Shown here: in pieces, positions 44,879-53,719 of the stretch
How the letters are laid out: each line of letters begins with the position of its first letter
How positions within the stretch are numbered: the stretch's first letter is position 1
From: Spirulina subsalsa PCC 9445
GTDB lineage: Bacteria > Cyanobacteriota > Cyanobacteriia > Cyanobacteriales > Spirulinaceae
Length of the DNA: 64,000 nt
Assembly: GCF_000314005.1 (NCBI RefSeq)
Contig: NZ_JH980292.1
Location: 4,666,598 to 4,730,597, forward strand
Direction of reading: 5' to 3'
Position numbers and translations under genes: made by a program
The notes under the pieces: generated by a model
Seen by the model: the letters and a program-made list of their open reading frames with translations, nothing else
The model's database searches: none
What the model was told of the DNA's origin: nothing

Positions 44879-45220
44879 CTATTGTTCTAGAAACAGATTC
44901 ACGTCTTCAATTAAGCGAGTGAGTTCCGCTTCTGCCGTCAGGCGAATCCGATCATCTCGGACTGTAACCAACACCTTAGCCGCGAAAGGACTAGGGTAAA
45001 TATTGGGATTGCAGAACAATTCCAGAAACACATCACCCGTATAGCGATAGTCTAGAGAGGGTTGGGGGCTAGGTCTTTGACCCGCGCTTGACCCTTGACT
45101 GGCGATCGCCTTTAACCGTTGCACCAACTCAGCCACCTGCCCCTGCAAGTCTTGGGCAGACTCACGGGAAAAGCTAAATGAAACAGAACCTTGGCTTAGG
45201 TTAAGGGTGAGAGGAGTCAT
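44879..45220 (-). CDS. Conserved hypothetical protein
   Basis: 113 residues, soluble. The N-terminus (LTLNLSQGSVSFSFSRES) and end (IRLTAEAELTRLIEDVNLFLEQ) look like a beta-rich domain with a terminal helix. I do not recognise the family. It lies just beside the 45,277 repeat element; the region past that element's end (45,276 downward) is its upstream sequence, so the element may influence its promoter. Confidence 0.55.
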   Translation of the reverse strand: MTPLTLNLSQGSVSFSFSRESAQDLQGQVAELVQRLKAIASQGSSAGQRPSPQPSLDYRYTGDVFLELFCNPNIYPSPFAAKVLVTVRDDRIRLTAEAELTRLIEDVNLFLEQ

Positions 45221-45276
45221 TTTTAACGGAAGTTAACAAAAGGGAAGTAGAAACTTAAGGTAAATATGTAGTTTCC

Positions 45277-45574
45277 GTGAACTACCCCACCCTGCCTAGG
45301 CGCGAGGATGGAGCTTCCTGATTCAATGGGAAGTGCTTTCTATACCGAAATATAGCGAGTCTTATCTTCCCTCCCCAGGCAGAAGTCCTAGTTCCTAAGA
45401 CCCAAATTTTCTCTTGCAACACAGCCCTTTTTAGCTTGGTTTTCGCTTTGGGAGTTAGTGGTCAAGATATATTGATTTTATCATGGATTCGCTGTCGCTC
45501 AGTATATTGCTGGGTTGCTATCCATCCCCTCCCTGCAAGCGAGGAAGGGGAATTGCGCAACATTTTTGTTAAAG
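45277..45574 (-). mobile_element. IS200/IS605-derived end element, copy 1 (inverted)
   Basis: The minus strand ends in a strong hairpin (stem of TCGCGCCTAGGCAGGGTGGG region) followed by GTAGTTCAC at 45,277. It is nearly identical to the plus-strand copy at 63,589-63,829. A structured RNA-like segment running to a conserved TTCAC end is typical of right ends of TnpB-carrying IS200/IS605 elements, where an omega RNA reads into flanking DNA. No tnpA or tnpB is present. It has a 54-base insertion (45,467-45,520) relative to copy 2. Confidence 0.5.
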
Positions 45575-45843
45575 AATTTACCAGACAAGGGGACAGATTG
45601 GAAGTTTTTTCAAAAAAAAAGTCAGACCACTCCCCCCCATCTTGTTCCCCCACATATTCCCCCCGTCTTGTTCCCCCCTTCCAAAGGGGGGCTAGGGGGG
45701 ATAAGTCCATAATTTCCCCACTCTTCCCTCTTCCCCGACACCCGACACCCGACACAAGATTGCCCCTCCCCTCAGACGCACCCCCTACAAACCCCTACAA
45801 TGTAGGGTTGTATTGCATCAACCCTGTTTCCTCTTGTCCAATC

Positions 45844-46752
45844 ATGCTCAAAGACAACCGAAAAACCGTTAATCGGGTTTTAGTGATTACCTTAATCCTA
45901 AATATTATTGTCATGACCATTAAAGGAGTCGTGGGGATTCTAACCGGTTCCCTCAGCTTACAGGCCGACGCGCTGCACAGTGTCACCGATGGGGCCAATA
46001 ATATATTAGGATTAGTCGCCACCCGCTTCTCCTCCCCTTACCCAGACCGAGATCATCCCTATGGTCATCAAAAATTTGAAGCCGTCGGAGCCTTGGGAAT
46101 TGCCGCATTTTTAGGTATTGCCTGCTTTGAGATATTACAGGGAGCCGTCGAACGGATTTTAGAAGGTTTAAGTGCAGTCGAAATCGGCACAAGCGAACTC
46201 TGGATTTTATTAATTGTCTTAGGGATTAATATTTTTGTCGCCTTTTATGAACGATCCGAGGGGAAACGGGTGGGGAGTCCCATCCTCATAGCGGATGCGA
46301 AACATACCATGAGTGATGTCTGGGTGACAATTACCGTGTTATTTGGTTTAGTGGGGATTTGGCAGAGTCAAGTCTGGAGCCTCCCCCAATTACAATGGCT
46401 GGATGTCGTGTTAGCCTTTCCCGTGGCGCTGTTAGTCTTTAAGAGTGGTTGGGAGGTATTAAAGGCAAACTTACCCTGGTTGGTGGATGAAATGGCGATC
46501 GCACCAGAAGCCATTCATCGCGTTGTCATGGAAGAACCCGGCGTAATGAACTGTCATGATATCGCCTCACGGGGTCTATTAGGGCGACAAGTATTCATTG
46601 AAATGCACCTCATTGTAGAAGCCCCCGATGTAGAAACCGCCCATCAAATCACAGAAGCCGTAGAAGCGCGTTTAAAAGCTCGTTTTGACCCCGTGCGCGT
46701 CTTAATTCATGTAGAACCCCCCAGTTATCAATCAGAACAGATTACATTTTAA
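45844..46752 (+). CDS. Cation diffusion facilitator (CDF) metal transporter
   Basis: 302 residues from the ATG at 45,844 (MLKDNRKTVNRVLVITL). Six-helix CDF fold: GSLSLQADALHSVTDGANN with the HxxxD metal site in helix 2, HPYGHQKFEAVG, and DAKHTMSDVWVT with HxxxD in helix 5; the C-terminal cytoplasmic ferredoxin-like domain begins near 210 (EPGVMNCHDIASR). Exports divalent metals such as Zn, Fe or Mn by proton exchange. The frame extends upstream to 45,436 through repeat-element DNA (MVFALGVSGQ...), which is not part of the protein. Confidence 0.9.
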   Translation: MLKDNRKTVNRVLVITLILNIIVMTIKGVVGILTGSLSLQADALHSVTDGANNILGLVATRFSSPYPDRDHPYGHQKFEAVGALGIAAFLGIACFEILQGAVERILEGLSAVEIGTSELWILLIVLGINIFVAFYERSEGKRVGSPILIADAKHTMSDVWVTITVLFGLVGIWQSQVWSLPQLQWLDVVLAFPVALLVFKSGWEVLKANLPWLVDEMAIAPEAIHRVVMEEPGVMNCHDIASRGLLGRQVFIEMHLIVEAPDVETAHQITEAVEARLKARFDPVRVLIHVEPPSYQSEQITF

Positions 46753-46759
46753 GGCCAAG

Positions 46760-46809
46760 TTTTCCACAATTTAGGGGACTTTTCCACAGATTTCTGCGAG
46801 TTTTCCACA
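46760..46809 (+). promoter_or_regulatory. Three TTTTCCACA boxes (DnaA-type) in tandem
   Basis: TTTTCCACA occurs at 46,760-46,768, 46,780-46,788 and 46,801-46,809, same strand, 20 and 21 bp apart (two helical turns). TTTTCCACA is the DnaA box form of cyanobacterial origins. It could be part of an origin, a DnaA-titration site or a DnaA-regulated promoter for the STAND gene. No dnaA or dnaN is nearby. Confidence 0.5.
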
Positions 46810-46964
46810 AGGTTAAGCCCTTTTTAATCCTAACGCAATCTTTTCTTAAGAGTTCATCCTAGCCCCTCAAAATTGCCCTCTGGAGATAGTGGGAAAAACC
46901 CAGAGCATCCACCCCCATCAACTTCGCTACAATTGAACCATACCCCCTCTTTTGCTCAACGTTC

Positions 46965-49697
46965 ATGGACTTGTTAGACCAGCGTCAGCAGCGTTTAATC
47001 ACCTCCACAGCCATCCTAGCCGGAGGGGCCCTATGTGGTGGCATCTTGGGAACTATTGCCACCTCCGTCGCTGGGGGAATAGTCGCCAACGACATCATCC
47101 CCCAATACCTCAATCATATTGCCGTCCGTCTCCGTCGCAGTGGGGACAAATTAGCCAATCACGACCTAACCGCCGCCACAGGTTTCGCCATTGCCCTGAT
47201 TATCAAAGCCATTGCCGAGGCCGGCACCTATCCCCAATCCAGCCAGAAGCTTACAGCCCTTGCGAAAACCACCCTGAAAGCATGGCAGGAGGTCGCCCAA
47301 GCCCTGAAACAGAGTCAAGAGGTCAAATTTGACCAAATTCAAGAAACCGGGCTTTCTGAGCTATTCCAGCAGGGGACGGCGGATTATGTGAATCAGAAAG
47401 TGTTGCAGGTGGAGGATTGGCGGGAGTTGTTGCAGTATTGGCTTTGTCCCCAAGCGGGAGTCACCTTGCCGGAGAATGTGTTAAAGGAAGTCGCCACCCA
47501 GTTACGGGATAAGTTTGCCTTAGCCTTGCGGGAGGTATTGAAAGCCGATTTTGAGGAAGGGGGGAAAGCCTTTGCGGGGTTGACGTTATCCCTATTGGGG
47601 GAAATGGGCAGCGTTTTAGAAGAGTTGCGGAAAAACAATCCACAGGGGCCAGAGTTAGAACAAACTTTAGCCGCAGTGGTTCAACTGCGGCAGGAATTGG
47701 AAGGGAATGGGGAACGATTTCGGCAGTTAGGACAGCAGATAGATTTAGGGTTAAATTCCGTCCTCCATGAGTTGGGAGTAACTCAGGAGAAAATTGCAGA
47801 GGTGCGGGATTGGTTTGGGCAGGAATTACACCAGTTACAGGAGAACTTAGACAGGTTACGGCGAGAGTTAGCAGAAGGTTTTAAGGGAATTAGTGAAGAA
47901 AATAAGCAGTTACAACAGACGGTAGAAGAGGTTAAGGAGAATACCGAAGAAATCAAAGACACTCTTCAGGTGATAGGCGGCTTTTTGGAATCACAACAAC
48001 AGCCAAAAGTGCAGGCTGTTTCCTATTTTCTGGATACAAACCTCCCACAAGTGACCCATTGGCAGGGGAGAAAACAGGATTTAGAGATTGTCAATGGGTG
48101 GTTGGATGATGAGAATACGAAATTGGGGGTGATTGTGGCCATTGGGGGGATGGGAAAATCAACCCTAGCGGCGAAAGTGTTTGAGGCGCGGACGGATTTT
48201 GTTGATAAACTGTGGATTGATTTGGGGCAGCGTCCCAGTTATACGATTGTGGCACGGGGGATTCTACAACATTTAGGGAAGCGTTCCCTAGAGGATTTAC
48301 AACAAATAGAAGAAACTCGTTTAACGCGGGTGGTGATTAACTGTTTAGCACAACAACGGTTTTTATTAGTTTTGGATAACTTCGAGTCTGTTTTGCAGGA
48401 TGAAGGATATCAGGACTTTTTGCAGCAGTGGGTAGGGGAATGTCGCCATACAGAAATCCTCGTCACGACGCAGGAAGTCCCCCGTTTACATCAGGTTAAA
48501 CCCACGGAATTACCCTTGGGAGGACTTTCAAACCAAGAGGGACAGCAATTGCTGCAAGCGTTGGATATGGGGGGAAGTGAGGCCAGTTTACAGGAGTTTG
48601 TGGCACAGGTACAGGGGCATCCTTTGACTTTAACTTTGGTGGCCGGGTTATTGCGTGACGAGGTAGGGAAAGGGGGGACGATTGAGGATTTAAGAAGGTT
48701 AGGATTAGGGGACATTGGGGGATTATTGGGGGGTTTGACAGCCTATCATCGTCGGGAAACGGTGCAGTTAGTGGCCGTGTTGGATGCCAGTTTTAACCGT
48801 TTGTCGGAGTCATTACAAAGGGTGTTGTTGTCCTTGGTGGTATTGCGTCAGGGGTTTGATGCAGAGGTGGCCAGTGCCATTGTGGGGGAAGCGGTGACGG
48901 GGAGAGACTTGCGGGGGTTGATGGGACGGGGGTTTTTATTGGAGGAGAAGCGGGGATTTTATACGTTTCAGCCCTTTATTGGGGAGTATCTCAAGTTTAA
49001 GCTGGGGGATTTAAGGGAGGCGCATTTAAGGGCGATCGCGTTTTATACAAGTCGGTTTAAGGCCCGTGGGGAATGGGGGACGGTGGAGGATGTGCGGGAA
49101 TATTTGGAGGTGTTTTATCATCGCTGTGAGTTGGGGGAGTATGAAGCGGCGTTTGATGTGATTTATGATGGTGGAAATATTGATCAGGATGTTGATAATT
49201 TCCTGAACCTACGGGGCAATAATTTACTCCGGGTTGAACTCTACCAGCAGTTGGTGAATCATCTCCCAGATCACCACAACTGGCGATATACTGCTTCCTT
49301 AACCTCATTAGGCAATGCTTACAATTCCCTCGGACGCTACCAGGAGGCGATCGCCTTTTACGAGCAATCTCTGGAGATTAAACGAGAGATTGGGAACAGA
49401 GGGGGGGAAGCTACTTCTTTAATTGTGTTGGGTAATTTATATCAAAAAACAGGCAAAATCAAAGAAGGATTTGCCGCGTCTCAACAAGCACAACTCATTT
49501 TACAAGAGTTAAATTTACCCCTAGCTGCCTATCCTATTCCCAACTGGGCGAAAGCTATTGCTAAATTTGCCCAACGCGGCACATTTAACCTCATTTTGTG
49601 CTTTATTCTCGGTCTGTTTGCCTTCCCCTTCGCCCTCATTTTGTTTATCGCCCTCACCCTCTACCGTATCATCCGCAACCTCATCCCCCACCCCTAA
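46965..49697 (+). CDS. STAND NTPase (NB-ARC type) with membrane segments and TPRs
   Basis: 910 residues. N-terminal Gly-rich hydrophobic segment (14-42) and another at 70-84; helical/coiled-coil region (about 230-340); NTPase with Walker A GGMGKST (394-400) and Walker B LLVLDNFE (467-474); GxP motif in QGHPLTLTL near 548; winged-helix-like region (620-690); a pair of TPRs (about 770-860); and a C-terminal transmembrane helix (875-900). STAND ATPases act as ligand-induced switches in bacterial immunity, cell death and signalling. Hydrophobic segments at both ends suggest a membrane-acting effector. The TPR array is short for the family, so repeats may have been lost. Not recognised as a named system. 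Confidence 0.8.
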   Translation: MDLLDQRQQRLITSTAILAGGALCGGILGTIATSVAGGIVANDIIPQYLNHIAVRLRRSGDKLANHDLTAATGFAIALIIKAIAEAGTYPQSSQKLTALAKTTLKAWQEVAQALKQSQEVKFDQIQETGLSELFQQGTADYVNQKVLQVEDWRELLQYWLCPQAGVTLPENVLKEVATQLRDKFALALREVLKADFEEGGKAFAGLTLSLLGEMGSVLEELRKNNPQGPELEQTLAAVVQLRQELEGNGERFRQLGQQIDLGLNSVLHELGVTQEKIAEVRDWFGQELHQLQENLDRLRRELAEGFKGISEENKQLQQTVEEVKENTEEIKDTLQVIGGFLESQQQPKVQAVSYFLDTNLPQVTHWQGRKQDLEIVNGWLDDENTKLGVIVAIGGMGKSTLAAKVFEARTDFVDKLWIDLGQRPSYTIVARGILQHLGKRSLEDLQQIEETRLTRVVINCLAQQRFLLVLDNFESVLQDEGYQDFLQQWVGECRHTEILVTTQEVPRLHQVKPTELPLGGLSNQEGQQLLQALDMGGSEASLQEFVAQVQGHPLTLTLVAGLLRDEVGKGGTIEDLRRLGLGDIGGLLGGLTAYHRRETVQLVAVLDASFNRLSESLQRVLLSLVVLRQGFDAEVASAIVGEAVTGRDLRGLMGRGFLLEEKRGFYTFQPFIGEYLKFKLGDLREAHLRAIAFYTSRFKARGEWGTVEDVREYLEVFYHRCELGEYEAAFDVIYDGGNIDQDVDNFLNLRGNNLLRVELYQQLVNHLPDHHNWRYTASLTSLGNAYNSLGRYQEAIAFYEQSLEIKREIGNRGGEATSLIVLGNLYQKTGKIKEGFAASQQAQLILQELNLPLAAYPIPNWAKAIAKFAQRGTFNLILCFILGLFAFPFALILFIALTLYRIIRNLIPHP

Positions 49698-49701
49698 CCC
49701 C

Positions 49702-49875
49702 AGAAACCGGGTTTTTGCCCAAAATGTAGACCCCAAACCAGCCAATAAAATCAACCCGGTTTCTGGCTACAACCTCCGGTTAATTAAAGCCATAACACCA
49801 CCTAAAAATTGAGCGTAAAATTTGGGTTACACTTCGTTTCACCCAACCTAGGGGAGGTTGCCAAAAAAGTGAGGT
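49702..49875. repeat. 175-bp direct repeat, copy 1
   Basis: Begins AGAAACCGGGTTTTTGCCC, contains its inverse AACCCGGTTTCT ~50 bases on (hairpin), and ends CCAAAAAAGTGAGGT. Nearly identical to 50,251-50,425. It sits just after the STAND gene, starting a few bases past its stop. Confidence 0.8.
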
Positions 49876-49898
49876 AAAATGGGAGAAAAGAGGACAAG

Positions 49899-50135
49899 AT
49901 GAATATTTCAATCATTGAACAAGTTGTTGAACAATTAAAAGTCATGCCCCAAGATTTACAAGGGCAGGTTCTTGAATTTGCCCGTTCATTGGCAAAAGCA
50001 AAAACTCAAGGGACACCCGGACAGGAATTATTGCGTTTTGCTGGCTGCATTCCTACTGATGATCTTCAGTTGATGCGTGAAGCAATCGAGCAAGATTGTC
50101 AAGGGGTGGATGTAGATGTCAGGATAAAATATTAG
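49899..50135 (+). CDS. Orphan antitoxin-like small protein
   Basis: 78 residues: EQVVEQLKVMPQDLQGQVLEFARSLAKAK, then GTPGQELLRFAGCIPTDDLQLMREAIEQDC. This is the pattern of DUF2281-like antitoxins that precede PIN-domain toxins in cyanobacteria, which usually end in a short acidic tail followed by the toxin ATG. Here the tail (VDVDVRIKY) is unusual and no PIN toxin follows; repeat DNA begins instead. The toxin was probably lost. The gene lies between the two copies of the 175-bp repeat. Confidence 0.65.
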   Translation: MNISIIEQVVEQLKVMPQDLQGQVLEFARSLAKAKTQGTPGQELLRFAGCIPTDDLQLMREAIEQDCQGVDVDVRIKY

Positions 50136-50151
50136 ATGACACTTTAATCAA

Positions 50152-50176
50152 GAAACCGGTTTTTTGCCCAAAATGT
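50152..50176. repeat. Partial AGAAACCGG repeat
   Basis: AGAAACCGGTTTTTTGCCC followed by AAAATGT: the first ~25 bases of the 175-bp repeat unit, on its own, between the antitoxin gene and copy 2. Confidence 0.6.
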
Positions 50177-50250
50177 CAGCACTCCGTAGGTTCGGCACAG
50201 GAAGCGCAACCCAACCATTCAGGATAAAACATGAGATAACACTTCAATCA

Positions 50251-50425
50251 AGAAACCGGGTTTTTGCCCAAAATGTAGACCCCAAACCAGCCAATAAAAT
50301 CAACCCGGTTTCTGGCTACAACCTCCGGTTAATTAAAGCCATAACACCAGCCAACAATTGAGCGTAAAATGTTGGGTTACACTTCGTTTCACCCAACCTA
50401 GGGGAGGTTGCCAAAAAAGTGAGGT
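50251..50425. repeat. 175-bp direct repeat, copy 2
   Basis: Same orientation as copy 1 and 549 bp from it. Differences are a few substitutions and a one-base indel (ACCTAAAAATTG versus AGCCAACAATTG, then TTTGGG versus GTTGGG). Recombination between the copies would delete the antitoxin-like gene. Confidence 0.8.
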
Positions 50426-50641
50426 CAATAGGATTGCCCCTTTTGTCCAGTCTAGCCCAAGCGATCGCCACACCAAGACAAGAAGGGCGTTGACTCAGCG
50501 AGAAAGGTGACTCTAGATATTCATTCCCCCACCCCCTAATCCCAGCCAGAGGGAAATTTTGGGAGAATTGGCGCAGAATCTCGTCCTAAATTTGAGTTAT
50601 GCTAACAAAGGGATTTTCATAACTCGTTTAACACCGACTCG

Positions 50642-53600
50642 ATGTTTGAAACAACTTTGCGGTGGCTGCAAGACTTCTTTAATGATCTGTTCGGCTCAGA
50701 AACCCGGATTCCTGACCCGACGGAGATTCCGCCCCTAACCAATGAGGGCTACAAGTCGCTGTTTTTCCAACTGATTGAAGGGATTGCCAAGGGATGGCAA
50801 CAGGAACAGGTTGTGGAGAAGTTGGGGGAACGCCGTTATGATCCCTGGTTTGTGGCCTGGTTACAACGCTATGGCCGTAGTGCTTTACGGCAACCGGCGA
50901 ATCAGTTAAGTCGGGAGTTGGCGCAACATTTTGTCCGACTGGGAGAAACGGATTGCGGGGATTTGGGGGATCTGGCGAAACAAATTGGGACGCGGATGCT
51001 GGAGTTGTTGGATCGGGTGGCGTTGAGTCATTCCCTACAAAAGAACATTTTGCCTACGATTACTTCGGATAATCCGGTTGAGTTGTTTAATCAGGCGGCC
51101 TCGCGCTATGTGTCCGGGGAGTTAAGCGGGGCGGTGGCACTGTGGGAGGCGGCGCTGGAGTTACAGCCAGATTTTGCGGATGCTCATAATGGCTGTGGGG
51201 CGGCGTTGTTTTATTTGGGGCGCTATCGGGACGCTTTGGCGCATTTTAACCGCTCGTTGGAGGAACAGGGGGATTTTTATTTTGCCTACTACAATCGCGG
51301 TCATGTGTATTTAGAGTTGGGGGAAGTTGAGGAGGCGATCGCGGATTTTACCCAGGCGATTGAAATTCAACCGGATTCCCATTTAGCCTACAATGGGCGG
51401 GGGATTGCCTTGGAGCGGTTACAACGTTATCAGGAGGCGATCGCAGACTTTAATCAAGCCATTACCCTACAGCCGAGTTTTCCCTTTGCCTACAATGGTC
51501 GGGGCATTGCCCACGCCAATCTAGGGGACTATACCGAAGCGCTGGCGGACTTTCGGGAGGCCTTAGCTTTAGATCCCAACTCTCAGGATGCCTACCACAA
51601 TCGGGGCAATGTGTTACGGGCATTAGGACGTTATCAGGAGGCTTTAGAGGATTTTAACCAGGCGATTTTAATTCAACCCAATTTTTATCAAGCCTATTAC
51701 AATCGGGCGAATACCCATTATGAGTTAAGCCAATATAGTGAAGCGATCGCCGATTATAAAGAAGCACTGGCCTTAAAACCCGATTATGCCATTGCCTACA
51801 ATGGACGCGCCCTCACCCTGCGCAAAATTGGCCGTTATACCGATGCGATCGCCGATTTTGACCAAGCCATTGAACGAGAGCCAGAACTGTGGCAAGCTTG
51901 GGGGAATCGGGGCTGGACGATGTATCATGCCCCCTCCCCCCTAGGCTACGAAGCCGCCCTGCGCAACTGGGATGAAGGCCTGAGTCATTTGGCCCCGGAC
52001 GCGGCCGACTCCCGAGAAGCCAGAGGGACACTCCTACACTATAAAGGCATGGCACACCACCAGGAGGCCGACCGGGTAGCCTCTCGCCATGAGAATCGTC
52101 CCGAAGACTTTACCCCCTATTTAGAAAAGGCCATTGAACAATATCAAAAAGCCCTCGATGCCTTCCAAGATCAGCCCCACCTCGAAACCGCTTACTTGGC
52201 AGTCATGCAGGACTTAGTGATTACCCATAATCAACTGGGCAATTATTTAAACGCCAAAAACTACATCAATATTGCCCTGATTATGCTGAATCAATTGTTA
52301 CTCAGCACCCAACACCCGCCCCACAAAATCCAGATTTCTCGCCAATTTATCGGCCTCCATCAATTAAAAGTCGATCATCTCGCCGTCGCCAATGATCCTA
52401 AACAACACACCCAAGCGCTGGAACTAGCCGAAGAACGGAAAAATCTCTGTATTCGTTGGTATACTCACCCCAACGAAGCAGAAACTAGCCTCATCAGCCC
52501 CAAATATCCCCAAATGCAGCAGGCCCTGGACGAGAAAACCAGTATGATTTACTGGCATCTTAGCCCGGCCGCTATTACAACCTTTGTTTTAAAGTATCAA
52601 CAACCTCTCGCCGTCCTCACCAGTCACCCCCGACAACTCAGCCGTTTTCGTCAGTGGTTAAGCCAATGGCAACAAAGTTATGAAAGCAAACGGCAAAAAA
52701 ACGCAAATCCGGCCGTTAATCAACAGTGGCGCAAGGAAATCACCAGTTCCCTCGAAGAATTAGCCGATATTCTCCAACTGCCCCAACTGTTAGCCCAAAT
52801 CCCCCCACAGGTCAGCCAGTTAATTTTAGTCCCTCACCAAGACTTGCACCTGTTGCCCCTACATATCCTGTTTTATACCCCGTTCAGTGAACAGGATTAC
52901 ACCATTACCTATCTCCCCAGTGCCAAATTAGCCATTGACCTCAAAAATCGCCCCCAGACGGGCGCAGAAAACCCCAATCAGTGGCCGTTGTTGAGCGTGG
53001 AAAACCCCACAGGTTTTATGCCTTACGCCGATTTGGAATTAGCGGCGATCGCCCAACTTTTCCCCAGCCACACCCTCCCCAGCCCCGAAGCCACCCCAGA
53101 GAACCTCCTACAAGCCCTCTCCACCCCCACCTACTTTTTCCACTTTACCGGGCAATCCTATCAATCCGTTCCCCAAGAACGCTCCGCCCTCATCTTAGCT
53201 AACAAAGAGGAATTACCCCTCACCGACTGGCTCACCCTCGAAAATCCTAGCCCGAACTTCATCTGTTTATCCGCCTGTGAAGCGCAACTAAAAACCGCCA
53301 GCCCAATTTCCGACGACTTTGTAGGTTTTGGAGCAACACTCTTGACAAAAGGAACAAGATATGTATTGCTCAGTTTATGGCGCGTCTCGGAAATTTCCAC
53401 CACCTTATTTATGATGTATTTTTATCAACGATTGGCGGAACAAATTCCCCCCGCCCAAGCCCTCCATAAAGCCCAAAATTGGTTAAGAACCGTTAGTTAT
53501 GAAGAATTAATTCAGTTATACGAAAAACAGCTGAACGAACTGCAAGAAATCCCCCCCCACTGTCTCCATAACCTCAAGGTAGCCAGCGATTTAGTTAAAG

Positions 53601-53689
53601 ATAAAGCCAATCGTCAAGGAAGTAATTACTCACCCTATGCCGATCCCTACTACTGGGCAGGATTCGTGTTAATTGGCACAATGGAATAA
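50642..53689 (+). CDS. TPR-CHAT domain protein (caspase-like peptidase fold)
   Basis: 1015 residues. An N-terminal domain (1-120) of unknown type is followed by about eight TPRs (160-430; units such as YNRGHVYLELGEVEEAIADFTQAIEIQPDS are typical), a second helical region (440-620) and a C-terminal CHAT domain (700-1015). The nucleophile Cys is at 879 in FICLSACEAQL. The partner His, expected in HFxGHx, is replaced: FFHFTGQSYQS has Gln838 at that site. The protease may therefore be inactive or use another His. CHAT proteins act in bacterial cell death and immunity, often with STAND ATPases such as the one upstream. No signal peptide. Confidence 0.82.
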   Translation: MFETTLRWLQDFFNDLFGSETRIPDPTEIPPLTNEGYKSLFFQLIEGIAKGWQQEQVVEKLGERRYDPWFVAWLQRYGRSALRQPANQLSRELAQHFVRLGETDCGDLGDLAKQIGTRMLELLDRVALSHSLQKNILPTITSDNPVELFNQAASRYVSGELSGAVALWEAALELQPDFADAHNGCGAALFYLGRYRDALAHFNRSLEEQGDFYFAYYNRGHVYLELGEVEEAIADFTQAIEIQPDSHLAYNGRGIALERLQRYQEAIADFNQAITLQPSFPFAYNGRGIAHANLGDYTEALADFREALALDPNSQDAYHNRGNVLRALGRYQEALEDFNQAILIQPNFYQAYYNRANTHYELSQYSEAIADYKEALALKPDYAIAYNGRALTLRKIGRYTDAIADFDQAIEREPELWQAWGNRGWTMYHAPSPLGYEAALRNWDEGLSHLAPDAADSREARGTLLHYKGMAHHQEADRVASRHENRPEDFTPYLEKAIEQYQKALDAFQDQPHLETAYLAVMQDLVITHNQLGNYLNAKNYINIALIMLNQLLLSTQHPPHKIQISRQFIGLHQLKVDHLAVANDPKQHTQALELAEERKNLCIRWYTHPNEAETSLISPKYPQMQQALDEKTSMIYWHLSPAAITTFVLKYQQPLAVLTSHPRQLSRFRQWLSQWQQSYESKRQKNANPAVNQQWRKEITSSLEELADILQLPQLLAQIPPQVSQLILVPHQDLHLLPLHILFYTPFSEQDYTITYLPSAKLAIDLKNRPQTGAENPNQWPLLSVENPTGFMPYADLELAAIAQLFPSHTLPSPEATPENLLQALSTPTYFFHFTGQSYQSVPQERSALILANKEELPLTDWLTLENPSPNFICLSACEAQLKTASPISDDFVGFGATLLTKGTRYVLLSLWRVSEISTTLFMMYFYQRLAEQIPPAQALHKAQNWLRTVSYEELIQLYEKQLNELQEIPPHCLHNLKVASDLVKDKANRQGSNYSPYADPYYWAGFVLIGTME

Positions 53690-53719
53690 ATAGCCTCTTG
53701 CCAGTTTCTCCTTGGGATT

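Noticed and set aside
46952-47332. Arg/His/Pro-rich frame overlapping the STAND gene start
   Set aside because: It is a shadow of the real gene in another frame; composition is not protein-like.
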